From positions 18,751,655 through 18,815,654 of the forward strand of contig NC_045143.1 of assembly GCF_008831285.2 (NCBI RefSeq): DNA of 64,000 bases. Reading direction: 5' to 3'. This document shows positions 11,590 through 24,566 of this stretch, piece after piece (the stretch's first letter is position 1; every line of letters begins with the position of its first letter). Both the position numbers and the translations under genes were made by a program. The notes beneath the pieces are model-generated. The model saw only the letters and a program-made list of their open reading frames with translations. It was not told the origin of the DNA and searched no databases. The DNA is from Nymphaea colorata. Its lineage: Eukaryota; Streptophyta; Magnoliopsida; Nymphaeales; Nymphaeaceae.

Positions 11590-12668
11590 AATCAATAGGA
11601 GCAGAAGGAAGTCAAAGCTAAAAAAGATATACTTCTATAGTGGAAATGCAAATGATAGTGAAGATGAGAATGAATATATAAAAAATTCTTTTACAATTGA
11701 TAATGAATTGTTGGAAAGTTTGATCATGTATTGGGAATCTGATAAGGCAAAGATAAGAATAGTGTTCATCCTTCACAACCATTCTTATATTTATGTTTGA
11801 ATCGATCCTATGACCATTTATTTTCTTGTTTATATTTATTATTTATAAAATTGCCTGCCATTGACATTTCATACTTATAAATTTATAGTGTCAAAGTGAA
11901 ACAAATGAGGTCAATCATGGAAAACAAGTCAGTTACAATAGCATGAGAACAAAGAGTCTTGCTCAATACCATGCAAAGGATGTAAAAATACTTGTCTGTC
12001 TTATAAGTTATAATTGCACACATTGATGGGTTTGAGATATTTCATGATTAGTTATATATTTATTGGTTTATTTATTTTTCTTTGATGCAGAGAGAAAAAC
12101 AAAGTGACCATGAACAACCTAGTAGAGCTATGATGTATATTATAACTCATCAGATAATCTCAAGGCTCCTGAAAAAATTGTAAGGTTGGTCAATTTTAAG
12201 AATACTTCCAATCATATATCTTTTCCTTTAGAACAAAATTTATACATGGTCATTACATATACAGGCTGCGATACAAGTTCTGTTCCAAATGCTAGAGAGT
12301 TTACGTCATGCTATTAATAGATGTGGCGTTTATATTAAAGTCATGATACTAGAAGGATGTGGACATGTTTGCACTTATGAACCAGGCCTTTCTTCCAATG
12401 ATGTTTTCAATCCTTATGTTACACATGTTGAATATGCAAGAGTAGCAACTAAGGCCTCAAAAAGAGCAGCTACTATAGAAGAAAGTATAAGTTCTTGCAA
12501 GCAAAATATAATGAATTGGAACTTGCATTTATAACATTCAAAAATGAAGATTCATTGAGAAATGCATACTGCAACCAGTTAAAGCCTAGAATTGCAAAAT
12601 TGATTCTTGAAGTCAATTCATTAAAAACTGCAATTTCTAAGACTCATGTAGTCATTCCTAACAATTAG
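11590..12668 (+). pseudogene. Unrecognised gene or gene fragment with exon-like blocks
   Basis: Several plus-strand blocks read like exons with plausible splice sites: 11610-11770 (acidic, NANDSEDENEYIKNSF), about 11888-11985, 12091-12180 (REKQSDHEQPSRAMMYIITH, then GTAAGG) and 12266-12668 (acceptor TATACAG). The last block encodes an unfamiliar peptide (RHAINRCGVYIKVMILEGCG, then EYARVATKASKRAATIEES). After a frame change near 12490 a coiled-coil-like segment follows (LQAKYNELELAFITFKNEDS, then LKPRIAKLILEVNSLKTAIS). I do not recognise the family. It may be an accessory transposon gene or a decayed host gene. The exon joins are my guesses. Confidence 0.3.
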
Positions 12669-12669
12669 G

Positions 12670-15600
12670 TAACATTAAGTGGTACTATACATATCAAGTT
12701 GTTAGTTTTCTTATAATGAACTTCTTTTAACCTTGGTTTTAAATAAAATTTTATAGGTCATGGAGGTTGATGACCATTGAAATGAAAACAATCACACAAT
12801 ATTCAGATTTTTTTGTTTGATTTGACATTTTTGTAGAAATTGTGTCTTTCACGTATAGTGTTTATTTGTGATAAAGAAAGTAACAACCTTGTTTGACAAA
12901 TGGACAAGAACTTGTTTGTCTTCAAATCTATGTTGAAAATAAAAAAATTTAGAAAATTGAAACTACAATTTCAAAAATTGTATTTTTTTTCCTACAATTA
13001 TAAAGGTTGTGACAACGACAAAGAGAAAACATGTCAATAGCATTCAAGAGATGCTCATTGCAAACCTTTGTGTAATTGAACCAAAAGTTGTTCAAAGGTA
13101 TGCCTTCATTGCCATTTATGTAGTTTAAACAATACTTTGGAGTTTATCATGTTTCTAGTTTTTCAGCATGTTTATTTAAGGGCATGAAATTATTAGATTA
13201 TTTGTTCTTATCAGGTAGAGATTCAGTTGTGGTGTTGTTTATTGCTTTCTTTTTTCTCCTGTTTTTCCATTTGGTTGTAGGTGAAGGGAAGAAACTTACA
13301 TCCACTCACTCCATGTTTATACTTGACAATCACCAAGGCAGAGAACAGCCTCGGAGTTCATGAATAATAAAAGGTTAGGATCTATCTGTAATCAATAATA
13401 GAAGCATCAATAGACTTGAACTTTAATAAGGTAGTCCCACTTTATCTAGTAATATGCTCATTTGCTGCAGGTTACTTATTTAGATTAGAGGATTAGCCTA
13501 TATGATAAAGATGGGGGGTTGCTTTTTACACCACATTGTCACTACATTGGTTACATGTAGAGCAAGCTGTTTCTCATAAAATTCCATCTTACAGAATCTT
13601 GCTTGAGAAAAATATATTTTGTAAACAAGAGACTTGCATCTTAGGCTTCATTTGTGAGGGGGAAGTGATCAACTAAATACACGGTAAATTTAGTACTATA
13701 AACAGCCTTTAATTTCAAATTTTAAGTACATCATATTTGATGTATTATTCAATAGTAGCATGTGTGACTCGTCATTTCTAGAAGTGATGTATTAACCTCC
13801 TTTCTTTTGTGACTTTATCATGTAATCACTGGATGTGATAGGCATCAATAAAGCACAATTCTTTTAAGACTTGTTTGATTTCTACCAGATTGTTGCTGAC
13901 CATGATGGGCAGATTGTGATATTGTAGGTTTTGATGATGATTACCTAAGGTAATATATAGTGTGTTGTTGAGGTTTTTATAGTTTCGGAAGTAGGTGTTT
14001 CTAATGCTTTTTGAATCCTTAGATATAAGTTTTGAGAACTATCTTGAAGTTTTTATATGAAGGTTTTCATTTTGTATGTGTTTGTTGATGTATTTTAATA
14101 TTTCTACTGCTCATCTTCCTTGAGTTTATAGAACAAACTACATAAAACCTCTCATACTTTTAATTCTCTAGATTTTCAAATAAAATGTCCTCAAACATAA
14201 AAAAATGTAGGTCTAGAATCCCTTTGACATAGTCTATTGTTGGTTTATGGGGGTTTGACTTTGTTAGAAACTGGATCCTAGATTTTAGATACCAGGTAGA
14301 TAAAAGCTTGATGCCTTGCCCTATGCACATTGAGGCTCCTAGTTAAATCACATATCTTATTATTTTTTAATATTATCATTGTTGTTTGGAAGGATAAAAG
14401 TGAAAATATGTTATAGAATCTGTTTTGTATGACTATCATTGCTTTTCATGGTAGTTGTTGATCCAAGTACAAAGAGCATGTATGCATCAACTTTGGGAAA
14501 GGAGGATGCATTCCAATTTGAGATTTGATTCTTGTTTTGTTTCTCTCAAAATGAGATAAACATGTTCCATGCATTTATTGATTTTAGAGTTGAATGGTGA
14601 TATTTCTTACCATTGAATAGTCATGCATAGTGCCCTTGGTAATAATCATTTAATATATCACATGAAGCCATGCATTAGTCTATCGATTTTATGTAATTTA
14701 TGTGTCCAAGACCCTGTGAATCTAACACAGATGAGAGCAAATGCTACATTAAATTTGGGCACTCGGAATGTCCATTAGTGAAAGAGAACTGATGGTTCAT
14801 GGTTCCTAGTATTTGCTGCAACTATCATAATGAAGCTATAATAATTCTTGAACCAGTTGGTATCTGTCTTGTGATCCTTATGTTACTCTTTGTAAATGGG
14901 TGCTTGGCTTCAAGTTACTCTATGGGTAATATTTGTTTCTTTGGTTCACTTTCATTCGTTTTCTTGTTTGGAACGTGTTGTGTTATTCTTATTTTTGAGG
15001 TTCTATCTTTGAAAATTTAGATGCCACCAACTTATTTATGCACTAAAATAATTCAGAGCTCATGATCATCATCATCAACATGAGGTGAGCTATTCCAACA
15101 TGTTTTTTTGAACTTTGTTTATGTTAGTCCTAATTAATCTTGTGAATCAAATTGGAAATTTGATCTCTTTCATCGTTAGATTCTCATTTGTCTTGGGACC
15201 ATGTGTAGGCCTCATTTTGCAAGGGAGCATAAAAAAGATAGTGTAGATTAACGACATTAGCAGATTTGTACAGTATTTTTTATTTCAGCAAGAGTGTAGG
15301 AGCTTGGATTTCATCAAGAGGACACTAGCTTTTTTAGCACCTCCAGAGATATTTTTAGATTCGCTTCACACACACTCTTTTGACAGTTGATCGATTTTTT
15401 CCATGGGATGGGAAAAGAAAAGGACATGCCAAAAGCAAAAGACTAGTGAAATGAGCTTGCAAGGAAGAACAATTAATCAACAAGGAACACATGCACAAAC
15501 AGGTAAACTTCATGACCCACTAGGAGCAACATCATATCTTTGCAGCATATCATTTGCTAGTATTTGAACTGGGGTTGTCATGCATTTAATCAAAACAATA

Positions 15601-16225
15601 TATTAATAGCAAATTTAAACATATTGCAAGTTTTTAAGAACCAAAAAGTAAAAAAAGTATGACGACAATTTTGGAAAAAACAAGGGCATGCAGCTTTGTA
15701 TGGCCAAACTCAAACTTTTTCTGATTTAAGAGGCTTACATGCATTTAACGTTTGTTTTTTACTAAAATTATTGGATCAAATTTAAAAGGTCAACATAATA
15801 ACTAATCTGAGATGCATCCACTTGCATCTAATTAACCATGTCCTGCTACTTGTGATGGCCACAGTCGATCTGTGATTTTGTGCAGAGGCTTATTGCAGCA
15901 GCTGCTATTGTTGCTCATGCCAGTGCATGCTGCAGCTGTTGGTTTACATTCGGAATAGGAAGACTTGAGGTAAGCATGTTGCTCTCTCACTCTCTCTTGG
16001 GATGACATGATGACAATTGGACTTGGTTCTTCATAGAGTATGCAAAAGGAATTTAACAAACTCAAGGAGAAGAACGAAAGAGTCCATGAGCATCAGAGCT
16101 CTCTCTCTTTCTCTCCCTCTCTCTCACAATTTAATTTTCTATAATTTTGGATTGTTTAAGCAATATCTTTTATGTATTACTTATTTATATTATATATATA
16201 CATGGCTAATATATGAAGACTTGTG
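12670..16225. other. AT-rich spacer, nothing recognised
   Basis: Only short unsupported ORFs (for example 14799-15020 and 15832-16065). A CT-rich microsatellite-like run lies near 16100-16130. I see no element ends, RNA genes or conserved domains. Confidence 0.4.
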
Positions 16226-16229
16226 GTTG

Positions 16230-16465
16230 TTGTAAATAATGGCCACAATCAAACTATGCTTAATGGCCTAGGCAAACCGTGGCTAGTGGATGAAACAGCC
16301 AGAGTCAAAACCATGGTAAAAGGCCAATTGCCACAAGGGCTATTGCCACTTACTTTAGTTAATAGCCATGAGCAGGACCATGGTTGAAAATGTCTTTAAC
16401 CACGGTCTTTGGGTCTATTGGCCATGGTTTTGACTGTGACTAAAAACTTTTTTTGTTGTAATGGC
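16230..16465. mobile_element. MITE-like inverted-repeat element (putative)
   Basis: A roughly 235-bp segment rich in TGGCCA/CATGG motifs. GTCAAAACCATGG (near 16304) is repeated in inverse as CCATGGTTTTGAC (near 16421). The outer edges carry TTGTTGTAA-type sequence (about 16228 and 16453). There is no coding capacity. This fits a small non-autonomous DNA transposon, but target-site duplications were not resolved. Confidence 0.4.
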
Positions 16466-16469
16466 TAGA

Positions 16470-18040
16470 ACATAAGAATATATGTAGGTGGTTTTCTGAT
16501 TTACCATTTGATGCATGGATGCAGATCTTGCATTTCCCGATTGTTGTGGTGAAGAGGAACTTAGATGTGGTCATAGAATTTTTGCTCGTTCACAAGGTTG
16601 AAGGTGCAGGTGGATGAGTTCAGGGAAAGCAAAATCGATAGGAGGGGGGAGAAATGAAGCTCACAAGAAATCAAGGGGCTGAAAGAGAGATTTCATGCTG
16701 TATGCTGAACTTGTTTGAGGAGCAAGCAAGAATGAAGAGGTAGTGAATTTTTTTGATGGATAGATTTTGTTTTCATTTCAAACTTTGTTTTTCTACTTTA
16801 TCTGAGGCAAGAAACTTGTGTTGCGATCGTAATTTAGCTTAGACGGTTAATTTTTGTGAGGTGTATATTTCTCCAAATTAACTGAGGTGTACATATGTTC
16901 TCTTCAATTTGGAAAAGGGAAAAAAAGCACTTACATTTTTCTCCCTTGAAATACTGGAAACTCTGGCTGCAGTGCTTTAGTTGATCCTTAAATTTAGTAT
17001 AGTCATTGTGTTATTCCCATTCCACTCTTTTCTCATCAGAGTCACAAGCGAGGAAGAGATTTCTTTCATTCAGCAGAAACGAGCATGGACCAATGAAAGA
17101 ATGAAAAAGACAGCTTTCAAACCTGCAGAATATTCCGGAGATTTTTGAGTAATTTCAGATTTGAGAATGATATGGGCAAGTAATCGTGACCATGTTGGTT
17201 TGATCATGTGCTGTCTAGACTGGCGTCACTAAATAGAGTATACTTGCAGTAAGTCCCACCATATGTTTTACTTAATTTATTTTTTATTTTTCAGTTATTC
17301 TAAAGTTATTTTTATGTGGTTTAGGTTGTATCCTATAGACAGGAATGCAATTTAATGTCCTCAATACACATGGATGCCACCTTATTTGGTTTGCTTGAAG
17401 CTCCTTGACATATTGCTTAGTCTTTAATATTTATCTTTGTTTGGAGTAAACTTTGATATCGAACATTGACTGTTTTGAAGTTATTGATAGATTTCTTTTT
17501 TTATTCACTCTATATTCAACCGACCCATGACTGTGTGGGAGTTGGCTAAATATGACTGGTGTCTAACCCTGTCGACTTTCAATAACAATATTTCTTCAAT
17601 TGGACCTCATAGAAAAACGGCATCAGATATTACTCCATATATCTAACTGAGTTGGGATTAAATAACAAATACAAGTGGCTTCATTGGTTGATTACCAAGT
17701 ATAATTTTTTTTTTTTTTTTTACTTCATGAAAGCCCCCCTATTCTCTATATTAATGTAAATGATCCTTTTTAAATGTCAAGACAACCATCTTCATTTCTT
17801 TTCAGCAGATTAGTTTTTGTTTCGACATTCCGTTGCTAAGAATCTTCTAGCAGTAGAGCATTTTAAATGGCTTGTATTCTGCACATAAGAGTTGAGTGCA
17901 AAACGGCAAAGCAAATTCTAACAAGTTAATGATTTGTCACAAGAAAGGTAAAAACTTGCGCAATCATATATTATTACCCTATACATCCTTGGATGCTGCA
18001 ACTGTCTCTCCAATGTATGTTCCTTCTTAAGCTAAGTGAA
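16470..18040. other. Spacer, nothing recognised
   Basis: AT-rich, with homopolymer runs such as the T-run near 17706. No ORF or motif that I can support. Confidence 0.4.
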
Positions 18041-18047
18041 CTGAAAA

Positions 18048-18347
18048 ATGCACTACGAGATTAAAGAACATGAGGAAATATGGATTCAAGATCAGAAGTA
18101 TATTCACCGGGGTGGCGACAATTCGCAATTACATGCAAAACACTTGGCACCTGGCTTAGATATGGCAAACTTCAGCATGAAAAAATTCAAGGATGCTAAG
18201 CTAGATTATCCTCCAGATGATTTAGAAAAATTAGGAAAGAAAGACAGGCTACCCCACTCATCTACATCCTCTCTCTCTCTCTCCCTATATATATATATAT
18301 ATATATATACACTTCCCAAAGGATATGGAGAAACCAAGCTGAGCTAA
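18048..18347 (+). CDS. Short unrecognised ORF, possibly an exon remnant (99 aa)
   Basis: The first about 66 residues have a protein-like, charged composition (EEIWIQDQKYIHRGGDNSQL, then HLAPGLDMANFSMKKFKDAK) and end in LEKLGKKDR. The remainder is low-complexity Ser/Leu and Tyr/Ile translated from CT and TA microsatellites (18271-18310), so the natural end is probably upstream of these. I do not recognise a family. It is not clear that it is expressed. Confidence 0.25.
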   Translation: MHYEIKEHEEIWIQDQKYIHRGGDNSQLHAKHLAPGLDMANFSMKKFKDAKLDYPPDDLEKLGKKDRLPHSSTSSLSLSLYIYIYIYTLPKGYGETKLS

Positions 18348-18606
18348 CAAGAGGGGGAGAAGGTAGCTGTGGGCACTGCGGGCACAATTGCTTATATAGG
18401 CTCACAAAAAAATACTTATTCTCATATTTTATATTTTAGGATAATTATTTTTATTTACACATTGGTGCACTTAAAAGTTTAAAATATTATAGCCAGTGCC
18501 ACTTAACTAGAATTTCCTAGCTCCATCCCTGCTAACAGGAAAAGTGAACAGTCTTTTTTCAATATCTATAGTTAAAACCTCCACGAGAACCCTTATGGGA
18601 GCCAAA

Positions 18607-19600
18607 CACTACAAAAATTGAGTATAATACTTAAAGCTAGAAAACGTAGGTAAAGGTGATGTAAGCGTCAATAAAACTTTTACCAATGTTTCCTCCGGAT
18701 GTTCGTGAACAAATTATCGGTGAAAACTATCACGACATTTTCGCTGCACGTGTCGGTGTAGATTGTCCACGAATCCGTGTTGAACAAAGTTGAATACACT
18801 ATTACCGACATCCGACGAACGTCGATAATCATTTTAGCGATGAACATATAAACATCAGTCATTATCCTCACCGACATTTATTGAATGTTGGTGATTATCC
18901 TCACCGACGTTTATTGAATGTCGGTAAGGATTATTACCTACGATCGGCCAGACATTGGTCATAGTTTTACATGCATTTAAGCCCTAAACGCTGGTAAACC
19001 CTTGACCGACGTTCAGAAAAACGTTGGTAATATAATTTACCTACACACTACCATGCGTCGGTAAAGAATTGTAATTTTTTTTTAATTGACAGTTGAAAAA
19101 TGCTTTGAAAATCGAAAATACATTTGTAAACAGAAATTTGCTTGCATTAAAGCCACCTAAGCGGCTACATGTTTATAACTAAACAAATGTATATATAACT
19201 AAAGTTGTTTAACATTAACACATAACCAAAATAGCTTCATTGACATCCAAGGCGTCGATAAAGTGTAAGTTATACCAATGTAACCACTGAACATCTGTAA
19301 TCTTTTGCCAGAAAATACCTTCACCAATGAGTCTTAAGTGTCCCTGAAATCATTACGTTTACCGATGGCCACTTTCCTGTCGTCGGTGTAATCTTTTGCC
19401 AGAAAATATCCTCACCAATGAGTCTTAAGTGTCCGTGAAATCATTATATTTACCGATGGCCACTCTCCTGTCGTCGACAAAAAATGAGCTTTTACCAACA
19501 TGTAGTCCAGACACGTTGGTGAAAGCCAATATTCATCGGTGCTATTTTTCGAACGTCCAACACTTCATGTTGAACGTCGATAGAATTAAATATCATCGAT
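18607..19600. mobile_element. CACTA (En/Spm-like) transposon end with subterminal repeats
   Basis: A CACTACAAAAATT terminus lies at 18607-18619. It is followed for about 1 kb by many short copies, in both orientations, of motifs around ACCGACGTT/AACGTCGGT. That arrangement is typical of the transposase-binding subterminal region of plant CACTA elements. One pair is a clean 33-bp tandem (18861-18893 and 18894-18926). I find no opposing TTTTTGTAGTG end and no transposase ORF nearby, so this is a truncated or one-ended copy. The right boundary is approximate. Confidence 0.65.
19296..19476. repeat. Tandem duplication, 2 x about 90 bp
   Basis: Units at 19296-19386 and 19387-19476 are nearly identical. 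Both start TGTAATCTTTTGCCAGAAAA and end near CCTGTCGTCG. They lie inside the CACTA-like subterminal region. Confidence 0.88.
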
Positions 19601-19619
19601 AAGGAGAAGAATTGATTGA

Positions 19620-20070
19620 AAATGTTTGTGAACCAGATGTAAGTTAATGTCCGGAAACTACAATCTTCAACAATGGCAGTAAATTAATGCTAAGTATCAG
19701 TAATCCAAGTCTGTCAATTCGTGTCAACTTCTTAATTAATTCGTCCAACCGCTGGACCAGTAGCCCCGTTCCAATTAATCTTCCTTAACTTGTTTATGGT
19801 AACCACTGAGTGGTTAGCATGAAATCACTTTACCTATGTCACATAGGTATCAGTACCGGTGCCATGACTACTAGCATGAGTAGGGGTACAAATCAGTTCC
19901 AAAAAAACTTGCATAAGGCCGTATGTATTTATAGTTATAGAATCAGCACGTTTATTATTCAAATTTATAAATTATGAAGAAAAAACCAATAAGCAAAAGT
20001 ATGGAAATAATAAACATAATATAAAAAAAATCCTAAATTTTGGATAGAAATGAACTTACTCAAAATTGAC
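19620..20070. other. Spacer
   Basis: AT-rich, no supported feature. Confidence 0.4.
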
Positions 20071-20071
20071 G

Positions 20072-20184
20072 GAGTCCAAAAGAAAAGAGGGATACAATCC
20101 CAAGTACGTTGAGTCCAAAAAAAGACGGATATAATCCCAAGTACGTTGAGTCTAGAAAAAGACGGATACAATCCCAAGCATGTT
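20072..20184. repeat. Tandem repeat, 3 units of 37-39 bp
   Basis: Three units at 20072-20110, 20111-20147 and 20148-20184. Each starts GAGTC and carries ATCCCAAG followed by TACGTT or CATGTT. Confidence 0.9.
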
Positions 20185-20374
20185 GACTGTCTACAGTATG
20201 AATGAGCTTGACTATACCGGATATGAGTTTGACCATACCCAAGACGTATCCACAGGCATATGGGTGCCACTTCATAAAAGTGGTACCTGTGTGGAAAAGC
20301 GCATTACCAAGCCATTGCCTAGTTTTACCTTTTACCAAGGCCAGAACCAAGAGGCCAGAACCAAGATAGGGCTC

Positions 20375-20550
20375 GCTTGGGCCTTAGCCCCATCTCAATT
20401 TTTTTTTTTAAAGTTTATATGCAAATTTTAAAAAATTTCACTTGTTTTATATAAAAATTTAGAAAATGATATTTTGATCATAGTCAAAATCAAAATTTAG
20501 AAACTTTAATTAGTCCCCTCTCATGAAAAAGTTGTGCTTCCACCCGTGCC
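20375..20550. repeat. Dispersed repeat, copy a
   Basis: Shares an ordered set of blocks with 30835-31010: AT-rich TTTATATGCAAATTTTAAAA, then AAAATGATATTT, then AAAATTTAGAAA, then CCCCTCTCATGAAAAA and a CCACCCGTGCC-like end. It looks like the tail of an LTR or other retroelement. No coding sequence. Confidence 0.6.
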
Positions 20551-20919
20551 TTTTACCAGGAATGCCACCTAGTGCTTGATGACTCAATTATTCTAAATTT
20601 CAAAAACCCGATTTCCTACTGAGTCTGTCTTCATGCCTTTTATGGGATACTTCTTCATTTAAGAACATTAATCTCCAACGAAAGTGAGAATTAGTGTAGT
20701 TCAGGTGAAACCCAGCAGGAAATAAAAAGTTAAAACATGACCAAGGCAACCGCCTCCTGCAGAACCGGATGACAGGGAGCAAGTAGTTCACTGCATTTCA
20801 CCTTTTAGATCCTTGTTCAAAATGAGGAAAGCCACGTAAAATAGTGCCGAAAAAATGGCTTGGAAAAAGTTATTCCAGAAGCAATTCCCTAGCCCTTGAT
20901 GGTACATGAGAATTTGAGT

Positions 20920-23900
20920 CTACAGATCTCCGCTTGTGCTTCTTCCATGCATATCGAGCTTTAGAGTTTCGATGGTCTCTACAGACTGAACATCTTGCGG
21001 GCCATCTTTGCATGATTCCTCGGCGTCCTCAATGACATCTGACAGTTCATCCGAACCGGCAGCATCCTTCTCTTGGCTTGCAAACAGCCTCCTACTGCAC
21101 TTCTGCTGCTGCTCTAATAATTTCTGAAGATACTTCCCGTGCTCCTCAATGCGCACTTGTAGATTCCGTTGCACCTGAGTGTACACAGCAAGAAAATTAA
21201 AGAGTGAATCGTTCGTTGGAGCAAGCAGGAGAAGAAATGCAAGATTTGGGATTAGAACCTCTAGTTGTTCATGCAGTAGCTTCTGAACATCCATTTGAAG
21301 TCTCAATGCCTTGGCGATATGTTTGCCACTACGGACCACGATATAGGTTATGTTGGGATACATAAGAAACAAATTGCAAAAAATATGAAGGCATTTGTAA
21401 CAAGGAAAGCAAGAAAATTTTCATTGTTTTCAAGTAACTAGGCAGATTACCTTTTCATGTCCATCTGTGGCGTGCCATCACTCGAAGTACTAGTAGCAAG
21501 TGTATCTGCAAAATGAGTGCATTGTCATTAGATTGTGCTCAAAGATCAGAAAAAGCTAAACAGTTTGTTATGTTTACAGAAGAAACATATATAAAACTTG
21601 CTCAAAAGCATCATGTACATGATGCTTGAAGTGTGAAAATTTACATGGATAGCTTCTTCATATGTGAATGTTAAACGAATAAAATTATCATCTTCGTAAC
21701 CACTGTTAATTAGCTGAGTACATTGACTAACAATCCAGATCCTTCTTTCCTCAAACAAGAAAACTAATAATCAAACATATCACATTTGTGTGACTGTTAA
21801 CTTGTTGAAGGCTTTGAAATAGTGTCCAATACACTAGTGAGACACTTCTCTACATAAAAATATTTTTCTCTCTCTGTCCTAGAGGTGGGACAGAAAAGTG
21901 GGATACGATGACACCCTATTCTATGTGGGACGTCATAGACAAGGTGTGCGGAGACCCTATTTGAGCCTCCTAAACACTTTCCAAGGAAAACTGAACCATT
22001 TGAATGTGCAGCGCACCTGCTTGTGAGAGCCAGAGAGATAGATTTTGGAGGGCATTTGCCTAAAAGATGATTTTTCATTCAAACTGGTCAAGATTTTTCA
22101 CATGTACATTCAAACTAGTTTGAATTTACACTCTTTGACACAAATACTAGCAACAAATAGACAACTTTATGATGGGCACCATTAGATTTCTAGTTCTTGA
22201 TTTGGAAGCAGAGGAGTTACATGATGGCTCTTAACAGAGTACATGTGCTGGATCACTGACTGCAGCAGAATAAAACAATGTAGTGATATGCAAAAATCAA
22301 CCAATCAGACATTTCCCTCTCACTAAACCACTACAGAGAAACAGGTCCAGAGAAATGATCGTTCACTTGGTGAAAATCTGGAAAAGGAGAAGGAACACGA
22401 ATAACATGGAAATGAAGCACCTGACTTTGAGGGAGTTATAGGCACTACATGTGCCAAGCACCTCCGCAGAGAAAGTGGTGGCCAGAATGATTTCATCTGC
22501 ATTCTAAACCGTAAAATCAAGGTAACTATGTCTAACAGGTCTATACATGTTGATATTACACAATCTTCTTTTGTACATACTCAACAAGGCAAAATGTCTG
22601 TGAAAATATATATACTTCTACTAAATCAAATCTTACCGACATTGAGTATGACAATTAATTTTCATTGTCACGACAAATTATTTTTCTCATCAGGAGAAAG
22701 AGGAATCACAACAGTGAGTATAAGCATAAACATCCAATAATTATTAATGACCAATTTAATATAATCTGGCCTAAATCTTGTGGTTTTGAGGAATGGAAAA
22801 GTGATTCTCTTTCATGCATTCTTAGCCTGGCAGTCCCTCGCATAGTCTATTGTCTTTCTATTGGAGGACAAATCTTTGAGAATAGCCTAGTGTCCCTCTA
22901 GATGTAAATGAAAATTGCAACCAAATTGCATTGTTAACAAAGGTGGTTAATCATTGTTACTGTATTTTCAGACGGCCATTTGTATTCTATATAGCGCTAT
23001 TAATGTTGTATATCATGACAAACTGTGCAAACTGAAACGTGAATCTGTAATTACGATAAAAGAATCACAGGAACAGATGAACGGTAGATACATTAAAGTA
23101 GAATGAAAAGTTTACCTACTGCAGATTCTGGGTAGCCCTTAGCCATTCGATATTTCTGCAATATGCAAACGAGATAAATCTAGCGGCTTGAATTTTTAAC
23201 GATGTTGGGCACATTATTCAGGAAGTACAGGAACCACAGCACAAAATCAATCCAAACCTGTAAATGGCTTTTCACTTGAAAAATTGTCAACTTGTCTGAG
23301 TTCATCAACTTCAAAATCCCTTTTGGGGTTGCTTCTGCATTTAAGCGGTACATGTAATAAGAATTCCATGGATAGCTAATACTCGGTACTGTTCTCACAA
23401 TAAGACACTGATCTAATGCTACTTACTTTCAGCACCACCGAGGCGATTTACAGACTTGACGAACTGTTCATGAAGATCCTGAGTCCATCTCATTCGTGTT
23501 TTGCTTCCAGCAGATAATGGCCTAGATGATGCCGTTCTAATGGAGTTTTGAACACCACCAAATTTATTCTCACTCCAATCCAACACTTCTCCACGTCCCT
23601 CATGCTTCCAGTTTCCTTGAGAGCTCATGTTGACAAGGTTTGTCTCCAATTGAGGGGTCTGTCTCTGTAGGTTCAGATCTAACTCGTTCCATTTAGAACT
23701 GTTGTTCTCGTTTACCTCACAAACTGGGGCCACGGATGGATGATGGTTACCATAGTATGAGCTTAACTGCGACATGGGCTGCAAAGAGTTATTACTTTTA
23801 AAATCATATGCCTTTCCTGCATCAGAAGACACTTCCGGTTGCATAAGTTCAGAGAAATGCATCTGCAATGAATTTCTTGGCAATTCGCCTGGCAGAGAAT

Positions 23901-24270
23901 TGTATCCCTGATGATGACCGCCATGGCCGAACTCCGAGAAGTTGTCGATCGATTCACAAACGAGCTGTGGTGATCCAAATTGATTAGAATTCACGAGATA
24001 AGGTGGACGCAATCTTGAAGTGGAAGCGGCACTTCTATTTGGCAAATGGTCTCCCAAGAATTGGATTGACTCGTGAGAATGAGCACTACTCTGTTCTGGA
24101 TCCATCAGACTCATTGCATCATATGGAGATGAGGTTGGGATACAAGCACCCAAATTGCACAGCTGCCTGGTTTGAACATCTGGGTATTGATGAAGATCAA
24201 GATTCTGATAAGGAATGTCGCTTACTACTCCATTTCTCTGCTTGAAGCATTCCATTTTCTGGGCATTCAT
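20920..24270 (-). CDS. MYB-CC (PHR1-LIKE, GARP) transcription factor, copy 2, complete (446 aa)
   Basis: Six coding exons on the minus strand: 24270-23427, 23334-23258, 23155-23116, 21505-21451, 21328-21259 and 21174-20920. All have GT-AG introns and the total of 1341 nt stays in frame to a TAG. Residues 1-260 are Ser/Asn/Gln-rich. The GARP domain follows at about 263-320 (KTRMRWTQDLHEQFVKSVNR, ATPKGILKLMNSDKLTIFQ, VKSHLQKYRMAKGYPESA). A linker (DTLATSTSSDGTPQMDMK) leads to the MYB-CC coiled coil (ALRLQMDVQKLLHEQLE, VQRNLQVRIEEHGKYLQKLL), then an acidic tail. Family members dimerise through the coiled coil and bind DNA in the nucleus, many in phosphate-starvation control. The start is the Met of MNAQKMECF at 24270; the next Met (24255) matches the start used in copy 1. 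The subclade is uncertain. Confidence 0.93.
21506..23115 (-). other. Large third intron of PHL copy 2
   Basis: A 1610-bp GT-AG intron between the exon ending SAV(D) and the exon starting DTLATSTSS. Its part nearest exon 3 (about 22160-23115) is homologous to 1-919. A segment at about 21800-22080 is less AT-rich than its surroundings and may be a small insertion. ORFs inside the intron look incidental. Confidence 0.75.
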
Positions 24271-24566
24271 TTCCAGCAAAAAGCTTAAACTTCACGACCA
24301 GGGGCATTCAAAACCAGAACCTCTGAAGCAGAACAACTCCCAACAATCAATCATGCCAGACTCTTGTCAGATCACACCCACCAAACAACTTCATACAATA
24401 TGCGCCTGTTTCTAATCTCAGACATGGCCAAAACTGACAGGGAAGCGCACAACTGCCAAGAACAAAATACAGACAAAACCAAACAAGAAACAAGGGGCCC
24501 TTGGCCCTCTATATATCATCCTATAGTTAAAGTTTTCCGGTGGAGGATGACAGATAAAGCAAATAC

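Noticed and set aside
21797-22078. Minus-strand ORF of 93 aa within PHL copy 2
   Set aside because: It lies wholly within the large third intron and has no domain; exons either side join in frame without it.
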